Origin: UBA8437 sp003445035
Lineage (GTDB): Bacteria > Planctomycetota > Planctomycetia > Planctomycetales > Planctomycetaceae
Reading direction: 5' to 3'
Assembly: GCA_937901285.1 (NCBI GenBank)
Contig: CALCHI010000515.1
Span: 1 to 19,646, forward strand
Length of the DNA: 19,646 nt
In this document: piece by piece, positions 12,876 through 19,646 of the stretch
How the letters are laid out: every line of letters starts with the position of its first letter
How positions within the stretch are numbered: the first letter of the stretch is position 1
Notes under the pieces: generated by a model
Told to the model about the DNA's origin: nothing
What the model saw: the letters and a program-made list of their open reading frames with translations, nothing else
Databases searched by the model: none
Position numbers and translations under genes: made by a program

Positions 12876-14474
12876 ATGCCTGCTTGGAAGCTGTGGTGGA
12901 TGGGGGTGGTGCCGTGGGTGGTGGTGGTCTCGGGTCTTGATGCCGCCGAGCCTCGCCCCAATGTCCTTGTCATCCTCGCGGATGACCTCGGCTACTCGGA
13001 CCTGGGTTGCTACGGCGGAGAAATCGAGACTCCCCACCTCGACTCGCTGGCCCGGGGCGGTTTGAGGTTCACGCAGTTCTACAACACGGCCCGTTGCTGG
13101 CCGACTCGGGCAGCCATCCTGACCGGCTATTACGCGCAACAGGTCCGTCGCGACAAGTTGCCCAATCTTCCCCGGGGGACTCGCACCGGAGTTCCCGGTC
13201 GCCGACCGTCGTTCGGCAGACTGTTGCCGGTGATGTTGAAGCCGGCCGGTTACCGGTCGTACCACTCGGGCAAATGGCACATCGACGGCATGCCCCTGAA
13301 GAACGGCTTCGACCGGTCCTACTACGTCGGTGACCAGGGGCGATTCTTCAGCCCCAGGGTGTTATTCGAAGATGACAGGCGTTTGCCGCCGGTGAATCGG
13401 GATTCCGGGTATTACGCCACTGATGCCATTGGCGATCACGCCGTGAAGTGCCTGAAGGACCACGCCGCGAACCACTCCGAACAGCCTTTCTTCCACTTCC
13501 TGGCATTCACCGCACCTCATTTTCCGCTGCACGCGTTGCCGGCCGACATTGCCAAGTACCGGAAGCGATACCGGCGGTCGTGGGAACTGGTTCGGGCCGA
13601 GCGGTACCGGAGGGTGCGGCAGTTGGGGATCACCACAGCAAAACTCTCGCCGGTCGAGCGAGACCTGGGTCCGCCGTATCATTTTGCGGATGCGTTGAAG
13701 ATCCTGGGGACGGGGGAAGTCAACCGTCCGCTTCCGTGGAAGGACCTGACCGAAGAGCAGCGAGAGTTCCAGTCGACGAAGATGGCCATCCATGCTGCGA
13801 TGATCGACTGCATGGATCGGGCGATCGGCCGGGTGCTTGGGCAACTCAAGGCGATGAAGGTCTTCAACAACACCCTGGTGCTGTTCCTTTCGGACAACGG
13901 ATGCAGTTCGGAGATCATGGTCCGCAATGATGGCCACGACCCGAAGGCCGCACCCGGTTCGGCCGCCAGCCATCTTTGCCTGGGCCCGGGCTGGTCAACG
14001 GTCTGCAACACGCCGTTTCGGCGTCACAAAACCTGGGTTCACGAGGGCGGTTGCGCCACACCGTTGATCGTTCACTGGCCCGGAGGGATTGCCGCCCGTG
14101 GAGAACTTCGCCACAACACCGGGCACGTGATCGACGTGGTTCCAACGATTCTCGAGTTGGCCGGGGCAAGCCGCCTGCCGGCCGACGCCCCGCGGGCACC
14201 CGGTCGGAGCCTGGTGCCCGCTTGGTCCAGGGATGGTTCGGTCAAACGGCCCGACCTGTGGTGGTTTCACGACGGTCATCGCGCCATTCGTGTGGGAGAC
14301 TGGAAACTGGTGTCTGCCAAGGGGGGTGCGTGGGAACTGTACAACCTGAAAACCGACCGGACGGAAACGGTTGACCTCGCTGCCAAACACCCCGATCGCG
14401 TCAAGAGCCTCGAGGCCAGGTGGAAACGCAGGATGCAGGAGTTCCGAGACCTTGCACTGAGCGAATCGCCCTAG
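12876..14474 (+). CDS. S1 family sulfatase, secreted (first)
   Basis: This 532-residue type I sulfatase removes sulfate esters, probably from a carbohydrate. A signal peptide is present at about 1-24 (WKLWWMGVVPWVVVVSGLDAA). Metal-binding Asp36-Asp37 are in VLVILADDLGY. The formylglycine motif is C74-W-P-T-R78, followed by AAILTGYY. SGKWH (131-135) supplies Lys133 and His135, TAPHFP contributes His215, and SDNG (339-342) supplies Asp340/Asn341. The block NTPFRRHKTWVHEGGCATPLIVHWPGGI resembles the arylsulfatases of the S1_4 type. About 70 residues between 228 and 300 look like an insertion that may shape the substrate pocket. Activity needs a formylglycine-generating enzyme, not found here. 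It lies 11 bases after the YbjQ stop and 13 bases before the GYF_2 gene, mid-operon. Confidence 0.93.
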   Translation: MPAWKLWWMGVVPWVVVVSGLDAAEPRPNVLVILADDLGYSDLGCYGGEIETPHLDSLARGGLRFTQFYNTARCWPTRAAILTGYYAQQVRRDKLPNLPRGTRTGVPGRRPSFGRLLPVMLKPAGYRSYHSGKWHIDGMPLKNGFDRSYYVGDQGRFFSPRVLFEDDRRLPPVNRDSGYYATDAIGDHAVKCLKDHAANHSEQPFFHFLAFTAPHFPLHALPADIAKYRKRYRRSWELVRAERYRRVRQLGITTAKLSPVERDLGPPYHFADALKILGTGEVNRPLPWKDLTEEQREFQSTKMAIHAAMIDCMDRAIGRVLGQLKAMKVFNNTLVLFLSDNGCSSEIMVRNDGHDPKAAPGSAASHLCLGPGWSTVCNTPFRRHKTWVHEGGCATPLIVHWPGGIAARGELRHNTGHVIDVVPTILELAGASRLPADAPRAPGRSLVPAWSRDGSVKRPDLWWFHDGHRAIRVGDWKLVSAKGGAWELYNLKTDRTETVDLAAKHPDRVKSLEARWKRRMQEFRDLALSESP

Positions 14475-14487
14475 GGAGCCGGTTGAG

Positions 14488-17163
14488 ATGGCCAGGTTGT
14501 TCTACGTGAAGCGTGGGGAGCGGGTCGTCGGGCCGACCGCCCTGGTGACTTTGCGGCAACACGCCGAATCGGGGCGGCTGCGGAAAACCGACCTGGTGGG
14601 CGAGTCTGAGGATGGTCCGTGGCGAGCGGCAACCGGGTGGGATGAGTTGGCCCGTTTTCTGGCTTCGTCCGTGGAGGACAATTCGGAATGGGATCGAGCT
14701 GTCGACGAACAGGAAGCCCACCCGCTCTCCCCGGCTCAGTCGACGTTTCGGCCCACGGTGGGGCCGCCCGGTAGTCGGCGTTGGGTTCTGCTGGGCGTCG
14801 GGATGTTGCTGTTGGTGGGCGGAGGTGGCCTGGTGATGTTTCTGTCCGGGGGGGCTGGAGATGAGGATTCGTCAACTCCGCCGCCTCAGCCGGTCGTTTT
14901 GCTTGGGGGAGGTGATCACTTCAAGCGGGCACAGCGACTGGACGCCGCCGGGCGGGTCCTGGATCGGGCGGACGCGTGGGTGTCGGATGACCAGGCGGTT
15001 GAGGATGACGGCCTGTCTGAGCGGAAAAATGAACTGAGATCCACAGCTGAGGAACTCGGTGAGAGCTCGGTCGTGGCCAGGGAGTGCCTGAGAATCGATG
15101 ATCTGTTGGATCGGTACACCAGCGTCCGTCTCAAGCTCGAGGAGGCTCGGCAGGAGTTTGTGGACCTTGACCCTGTCTCGCCACGTTACGTCGATCTTGG
15201 TGTCGCCGCTTCTGATGCTCGTCGGATTGGAGTCGCAAGGCTGACTCGCTCGGCCGACGAGTTCATCGAAGTGCTCCGTCTGGCGCAGGATGAACAGGCC
15301 GCCCTGGGACGGCTGGTCCCGATGTCGCAGGCCGACTTTGATCGTTCGACGTTGGTCATGCCCCTGAAGTCGACATCTCCCCGGAGCCGGCTGCTGGCCC
15401 TGGCCAATTACCACGCCCATCTCAGAAGTTCCGGGAAGGCACGCCAGGAACGTCAACGGTTGGGTGATGAACGGACTTCACAGACGGTGACCAAAAATCG
15501 GAAATCCACCGCCGCGGCACCTGCGTTGTTGAAGACAGCCGCCCAGTTGAAGGCGGCGGTTGACGAACTCGGCAGTCGTAACGGTTCCCGGGTCATCCTG
15601 GCCTGGAATCCCACGCACGACTGTTTCTGGAGGGCCTCGGACAAGGGGGCCGTGGAACAGGTTGATCCTCTGCAAGCGGTCGGAATGTCCCTTTGGCCCG
15701 GAAATGACAACTCATTGAAGGTGCAGGTTCCGTCCGTGATCCTCGAGCAGCTGACCGCGTGGATCGGGGAACAGCGTCAGGCCGCCCGCAAACTTGCCGG
15801 GGAAAAGCCCCAGGGAGAGCGACCTCTGTATTTCGTCTCGAAACAGGCCAGGCGGCGTTTCCTCACGACCGGGCACTGGGGGTTTCAGCCTGAGGTGATC
15901 GTGGCCGGTGAACTGGGGATGGATACGGGACCATCATCGGGACGACCGGTGTTGACCGTCGATGCGGTTGCCGTCGGCGTGGCGCCGACCCGGGCAACGC
16001 TGGCCTACAACCGCAAACATTGGGGGCTGCTGGGGCGAGTCATCCGTGGCGACGGTTCGTTCGCTGTGACGCTGCATCAGCCGAAGACAATCCGATTGAT
16101 GGGGGGCCAAGAGGGGCCGGAATTTGATCCCTACGGTGGCCTGGGAGCTGACAAGTCCGGCGGTGGCGAATTGGGTTACCTCCGGATGCTTCTCCACAGC
16201 AGTGAGGCGGACATCAAGACAATCAACGAATCCATCACTGCGCGGATGCGGGCTGCCGTGAAGAAGACCGGGGCCATTTTGCCCGCGGTGACACTCGCTC
16301 GCCTGGAACAGGGGTTGGTGTCGCAGGTCGGAAACAAGCAGGCCAAGATCGATGCGAGGACGATTGGCGGGGCCGGAATCAGATCCCTGGTGGGGGTGCT
16401 TCGACTGGCCGAGGGCAGCAGCAGGCTGTATTCGGATGGAGCCCTGTACGCCTACAACTTTGCGGCGATGGGGACCTCGCTCTCACGCAAGGGGCGATCG
16501 CTGTTCGATTCGGAGATTCGCAACCGGATTCTGGTCTTCGTGGTGGCTCGAGACGGGATCTGGCTGATGTCGAGTCGTGAACTCTGTGAACTGGCCGAGA
16601 AGGCACTGCCGCGTGCCGGGTTCTATTCCACGGGGGACCGGAAACCCCTGGTGCCGGCCGACCGTGACCCGGACGTGCTCGTCTTCGAACCGTCGGTCCC
16701 ACCCGCCCCGTTGGATCCCAAGGCACCACGGGTTCCGGTGCCGATCGTCGAGCCCGACGATGCTGACGGCCAGGCCGCCTGCCGCAAGCATGTTGCCCAG
16801 CGGGCCGCCGCTTACCAGGTGGCCCTGGAAACACATCACCAGAACATCAAGAACGGTGTCTACAAGGCGGACACGGCGTGGCGAGAGTTTCAGCAGGCGA
16901 CGGCCGAGTGGGAACGGGTCAAGGCCGCCACCGAACAGCAGTTGATGCTGAGAAAAAAACGGTTGGGCCAGAGCATCAAGTTGCGCGAGGAACAGCATCC
17001 GCTGTGGAATCAGCTTGCCCGCTCAGCGTTCGATGGGGTCAAGGGGCGGGCGGGCCGTGCCGAGAAGAATGTGGCCAATGGTGTTACGGTTCCGCGAGAC
17101 TGTGCCCTGCTGCCGGTCATCCGCGAGGCCCTGGAGTTCATGCTCACCGGAGACGACAAGTGA
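14488..17163 (+). CDS. GYF_2 domain single-pass membrane protein of unknown function
   Basis: This is an 891-residue protein. The N-terminal 1-58 matches the GYF_2 (DUF4339) domain: FYVKRGERVVGPTALVTL then LRKTDLVGESEDGPW; in planctomycetes this domain typically sits on the cytoplasmic side of membrane proteins. A Pro/Ser-rich linker (78-97) precedes one transmembrane helix (99-119, WVLLGVGMLLLVGGGGLVMFL). A long region follows, with a likely helical stretch at 143-260, a mixed region at 345-710 of no known family, a Pro-rich hinge at about 730-755 and a Lys/Glu/Gln-rich helical tail at about 760-835. Residues after 120 are probably periplasmic, since there is no other strong membrane segment. 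The ATG at 14488 is 13 bases after the sulfatase stop. Its stop overlaps the start of the lipoprotein gene (GTGA). No enzyme motif was found; a scaffold or envelope role is a guess. Confidence 0.82.
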   Translation: MARLFYVKRGERVVGPTALVTLRQHAESGRLRKTDLVGESEDGPWRAATGWDELARFLASSVEDNSEWDRAVDEQEAHPLSPAQSTFRPTVGPPGSRRWVLLGVGMLLLVGGGGLVMFLSGGAGDEDSSTPPPQPVVLLGGGDHFKRAQRLDAAGRVLDRADAWVSDDQAVEDDGLSERKNELRSTAEELGESSVVARECLRIDDLLDRYTSVRLKLEEARQEFVDLDPVSPRYVDLGVAASDARRIGVARLTRSADEFIEVLRLAQDEQAALGRLVPMSQADFDRSTLVMPLKSTSPRSRLLALANYHAHLRSSGKARQERQRLGDERTSQTVTKNRKSTAAAPALLKTAAQLKAAVDELGSRNGSRVILAWNPTHDCFWRASDKGAVEQVDPLQAVGMSLWPGNDNSLKVQVPSVILEQLTAWIGEQRQAARKLAGEKPQGERPLYFVSKQARRRFLTTGHWGFQPEVIVAGELGMDTGPSSGRPVLTVDAVAVGVAPTRATLAYNRKHWGLLGRVIRGDGSFAVTLHQPKTIRLMGGQEGPEFDPYGGLGADKSGGGELGYLRMLLHSSEADIKTINESITARMRAAVKKTGAILPAVTLARLEQGLVSQVGNKQAKIDARTIGGAGIRSLVGVLRLAEGSSRLYSDGALYAYNFAAMGTSLSRKGRSLFDSEIRNRILVFVVARDGIWLMSSRELCELAEKALPRAGFYSTGDRKPLVPADRDPDVLVFEPSVPPAPLDPKAPRVPVPIVEPDDADGQAACRKHVAQRAAAYQVALETHHQNIKNGVYKADTAWREFQQATAEWERVKAATEQQLMLRKKRLGQSIKLREEQHPLWNQLARSAFDGVKGRAGRAEKNVANGVTVPRDCALLPVIREALEFMLTGDDK
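17149..17152 (+). promoter_or_regulatory. Shine-Dalgarno of the lipoprotein gene, inside the GYF_2 gene
   Basis: GGAG lies seven bases before GTG 17160, inside the end of the preceding gene. It supports the overlapping GTGA start over GTG 17166 and over the long upstream frame extension. Confidence 0.5.
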
Positions 17164-18167
17164 TCGTGACCTCGGATTGGCCGAACTTCGGTCGGCGTTG
17201 TCTCCAGCTGGTTGTCGTAATCTGGGGGATTGCCCTCGTGGGGGCCGTGCCCGGGTGCGCCGGTTCGGAGCAAACCGGAGAAGGGGGGGATGCGTCGGAG
17301 ATTGGAAACCAACGGTCTGACGAGGTCGAGCAGATTGCGGCTGCGATGGAGGTGGCACTGAAGGAGGCTGACCTGGGGGCCTGGCGTATTGTCGAGCCGG
17401 TGACGTTTCGGTTTGGGGTGTCGGCCGAGACTCGCTCGTCACGGGTTGCCACGATTGCGTTCACCTGCATGTTTTCGATCAAGATCGAGAATGAAAAACG
17501 CGAGAACCTGGTGCGGAACAACGGTCGCCTGGTGTATCACCAGGATCAGTGGAAACTGCAGCAGGTCGGAGTGGCCTTCAAGTTCTTTGACGAGGACAAT
17601 TTCACCGACGAGTCCGACCTGTTGGTGACGGAGGTGACCGACGACGAAAAACTGACCGTGTTGAAGGGCCTGTGGAAGGTGACCGTGCGTGACACCGTGG
17701 CCGTGCAGATGGCTGAAAAACAGTACGAGCAAGAGGCTGCGAAGCAGGAGGCTGAGAAAGCCAAGGCAGTCGAGGAGGCCGAGGAGGAAGCAAAACAGGT
17801 TGCCAGGAAGGCCAAGGTCGATGCTCTGACCGAAGCGGCTCGAATCGAAGTGATGGCCCGCAGGCTCTCGAAGATTGCCAAGACGTCCGGTGCTGATCTG
17901 GAGGGGCGCGTCGAGGGCGTGGATGACCTGGAATTGATCGGCGGTGTGGACGTGTCGGTCGAAATGGCCGACGACCGGTTCCGGGGCGAAGTGACCTTCC
18001 GGGCCACGCCTCGAGACGTCGTCGTCGAATACGCGGCGACCCGGTTCGGTCGGCCATGGGTCTACGGTGGCCTGGCAGCCGGTGGAGGTTGGGATGGGGC
18101 AACTCGATCCGCCCTCTCGGCCTATCTCGACAAGCGGCTGATCGATTCGAGGGCGACAGGGAAGTGA
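17160..18167 (+). CDS. Coiled-coil lipoprotein of unknown function
   Basis: This 335-residue protein begins at GTG 17160 and overlaps the preceding stop as GTGA, with GGAG seven bases upstream. The N-terminus has basic residues (GRRC, 11-14) and a hydrophobic core (LQLVVVIWGIALVGAV). A lipobox-like VPGC ends at Cys33; Pro at -2 is unusual, so lipidation is likely but not certain. Residues 36-60 are acidic and Ser/Gly-rich. A globular part (about 61-170) contains alternating strands (RVATIAFTCMFSIKIE, then LVYHQDQWKLQQVGVAFKFF). A long charged coiled coil (about 184-235) has repeated EAEKAKAVEEAEEEAKQVARK-type heptads cut here to key residues. A C-terminal section (250-335) ends the protein. 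It lies between the GYF_2 gene and the second sulfatase, whose ATG overlaps its stop (TGATG). The family is not recognised. Confidence 0.8.
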   Translation: MIVTSDWPNFGRRCLQLVVVIWGIALVGAVPGCAGSEQTGEGGDASEIGNQRSDEVEQIAAAMEVALKEADLGAWRIVEPVTFRFGVSAETRSSRVATIAFTCMFSIKIENEKRENLVRNNGRLVYHQDQWKLQQVGVAFKFFDEDNFTDESDLLVTEVTDDEKLTVLKGLWKVTVRDTVAVQMAEKQYEQEAAKQEAEKAKAVEEAEEEAKQVARKAKVDALTEAARIEVMARRLSKIAKTSGADLEGRVEGVDDLELIGGVDVSVEMADDRFRGEVTFRATPRDVVVEYAATRFGRPWVYGGLAAGGGWDGATRSALSAYLDKRLIDSRATGK

Positions 18168-19633
18168 TGTCACGAAGCCTTGTTAGCGTGGCGCTGTGGC
18201 TGGTCCTGGCCGTTTGCGGACGGGCTGCAGAACGTCCCAACGTGGTCGTGTTTTTGGTCGATGACCTGGGGTGGACCGACCTGGGGTGCTGCGGCAGCGA
18301 CCTGTACCAGACACCCCACATCGATCGCCTGGCCGTATCGGGGATGCGTTTCACCGCCGCCTACGCCGCCTGCACGGTCTGCTCGCCGACCCGGGCGGCG
18401 TTGATGACCGGCATGTACCCGGCGAGGTTGAATCTCACCGACTGGATCGACGGGATGTGGGAGAACCTGGCTCCGGCCCGACGGGCTCGGCACCCGTTGC
18501 GGCCTCCTGAATGGACTCAACGGCTCGAACACCGGTATGTGACTTTGCCCGAGGTGCTGCGGCGGGCCGGGTATCGAACCGCCCACATCGGCAAGTGGCA
18601 CCTCACACCACGCTCGGACGACCCAGCGGTGCTGTCGAAATTCTATCCCGACCGTCACGGTTTTGAGGTCAACATCTCCGGCAACCAGTGGGGAGCACCG
18701 GGGAGCTACTTCTGGCCTTATCGCCGTGGCAAAAAGAAGGACGATATCGGAGCCCGTGTGAAGAACTTCCCGGATTCCCGAACGACTCGCGGCAGGTATC
18801 TCACTGACATGCTGGCCGATCAGGCGGTGGGGTTGATCGAGAAGTGGAAGGATTCGCCGTTCTTCCTGCACATTGCTCACTACGCCGTGCACACTCCGAT
18901 CCAGGGGCGGAAGGACCTGGTCGAGAAGTACCGGAAGAAGATCACACCTGGCCATCGGCATCGAAATGCACAGTACGCCGCGATGGTCGAGAGTGTCGAC
19001 GAGAGCGTGGGGAGGGTGGTGTCGACGCTGGGACGCCTTGGGCTGTCCAAAGACACGTTGATCATCTTCACCTCCGACAACGGGGGATTGATCCATGCCC
19101 GCAACGGCCCCACCGACAATCGGCCGCTGCGAGCCGGGAAAGGGTCGGCTTACGAGGGAGGTGTTCGGGTGCCGGCCATCGTCTCGTGGCCCGGTCGCAT
19201 CAAGCCCGGTGCCATTAGCAGGGAACCGGTGATCACCTGCGACTGGCACCCGACGGTCCTGGAAGTCGCCGGGGTGTCGCGTGTCGCTGGTCAAAACGAC
19301 GACGTCGATGGGGTGTCGCTGGTGCCGCTGTTGATGGCGTCGCGCGGTGTGGTGGAACGTCGCGACCTGTTCTGGCATTACCCTCACTATCACCGGGGGG
19401 GTGCCACGCCGTATTCGGCGATCCGGTCGGGGCCGTGGCGACTGATCGAGTTCTACGAAGGACGACGGATCGAGTTGTATCACCTGGAACGTGACCTGTC
19501 GGAGAAGATCGACCTGGTCAAGACGCATCCCGCAAAGGCCGCCGAACTGCTCAAACGGCTTCGCCAGTGGCGCAAGCGGGTCGGAGCACAGGACCCGAGA
19601 CCCAATCCCGCGTTTCAGTCGCGGTCCAGGTGA
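18167..19633 (+). CDS. S1 family sulfatase, secreted (second)
   Basis: This 488-residue type I sulfatase is distinct in sequence from the one at 12876. The signal peptide is 1-21 (LVSVALWLVLAVCGRAA). Metal ligands Asp32-Asp33 are in VVFLVDDLGWTDLG. The canonical formylglycine motif is C72-S-P-T-R76, followed by AALMTGMYP. GKWH (142-145) supplies Lys143 and His145. HTP (242-244) and SDNGG (303-307) complete the pocket. The WHYPHYHRGGATPYSAIR block near the C-terminus is seen in the S1_16-type group. The ATG at 18167 overlaps the lipoprotein stop as TGATG, with AGGGA four bases upstream, giving tight coupling. The frame continues upstream to 18056, but that part is inside the lipoprotein gene. 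It is the last gene of the operon, with only 13 bases of window after its stop. Confidence 0.94.
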   Translation: MSRSLVSVALWLVLAVCGRAAERPNVVVFLVDDLGWTDLGCCGSDLYQTPHIDRLAVSGMRFTAAYAACTVCSPTRAALMTGMYPARLNLTDWIDGMWENLAPARRARHPLRPPEWTQRLEHRYVTLPEVLRRAGYRTAHIGKWHLTPRSDDPAVLSKFYPDRHGFEVNISGNQWGAPGSYFWPYRRGKKKDDIGARVKNFPDSRTTRGRYLTDMLADQAVGLIEKWKDSPFFLHIAHYAVHTPIQGRKDLVEKYRKKITPGHRHRNAQYAAMVESVDESVGRVVSTLGRLGLSKDTLIIFTSDNGGLIHARNGPTDNRPLRAGKGSAYEGGVRVPAIVSWPGRIKPGAISREPVITCDWHPTVLEVAGVSRVAGQNDDVDGVSLVPLLMASRGVVERRDLFWHYPHYHRGGATPYSAIRSGPWRLIEFYEGRRIELYHLERDLSEKIDLVKTHPAKAAELLKRLRQWRKRVGAQDPRPNPAFQSRSR

Positions 19634-19646
19634 CGTGAGGGCGGGC

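Noticed and set aside
16878..17159. Upstream extension of the lipoprotein frame inside the GYF_2 gene
   Set aside because: The extension has no family character and would bury the lipoprotein signal. GTG 17160 with GGAG upstream is a better start.
18170..19528. Long minus-strand open frame (452 codons) opposite the second sulfatase
   Set aside because: It is antisense to a gene with all sulfatase motifs. It has no recognisable domain and is explained by third-position GC bias.
1..19646. Search by eye for CRISPR arrays, tRNA or rRNA genes, insertion sequences and long direct repeats
   Set aside because: No regular repeat-spacer pattern, no tRNA-like cloverleaf, no rRNA signature and no transposase motif was seen. 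Short degenerate elements could be missed without computation.

Overview
The window looks like a piece of a high-GC planctomycete (Planctomycetota) chromosome. The case rests on gene content. There are two examples of the PSD1 (DUF1549/DUF1553) plus DUF1501 pair that is expanded in this phylum. There are also two secreted S1-type sulfatases, a Tat-exported Gfo/Idh/MocA oxidoreductase and an FG-GAP/VCBS-repeat secreted protein. The strong GC bias at codon third positions produces many long antisense open frames, which I treated as shadows. No rRNA, tRNA, CRISPR array, insertion sequence or phage gene was recognised, and no gene-free stretch exceeds about 220 bases.

Left part (1-4771). The 3' end of a PSD1-type gene enters from the left and is followed on the same strand by a Tat-signal DUF1501 gene. 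An isochorismatase-fold cysteine hydrolase lies convergently on the minus strand. It shares a 172-base divergent spacer with a plus-strand run of three genes: a small multi-pass membrane protein, a short-chain dehydrogenase/reductase and a cupin.

Middle part (4777-12067). A second DUF1501/PSD1 pair is encoded on the minus strand, PSD1 first and DUF1501 second, 40 bases apart. Its PSD1 protein lacks the usual N-terminal cytochrome domain. Divergent from it are a zinc-ribbon class I methyltransferase and a Tat-exported Gfo/Idh/MocA oxidoreductase. The latter converges, with one base between stops, on a secreted protein carrying seven FG-GAP-like repeats (probably a seven-bladed propeller).

Right part (12232-19633). 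Six plus-strand genes are packed with gaps of 3, 11 and 13 bases and two overlaps (GTGA and TGATG), so they very likely form one operon. In order they are a two-helix membrane protein, a YbjQ/UPF0145 protein, an S1 sulfatase, an 891-residue GYF_2-domain single-pass membrane protein, a coiled-coil lipoprotein and a second S1 sulfatase. The two sulfatases and the Gfo/Idh/MocA enzyme suggest use of sulfated carbohydrate. The three non-enzymatic membrane or envelope proteins between and before the sulfatases are the least explained part of the window and the best candidate for an undescribed sulfatase-linked envelope assembly; that role is inference.
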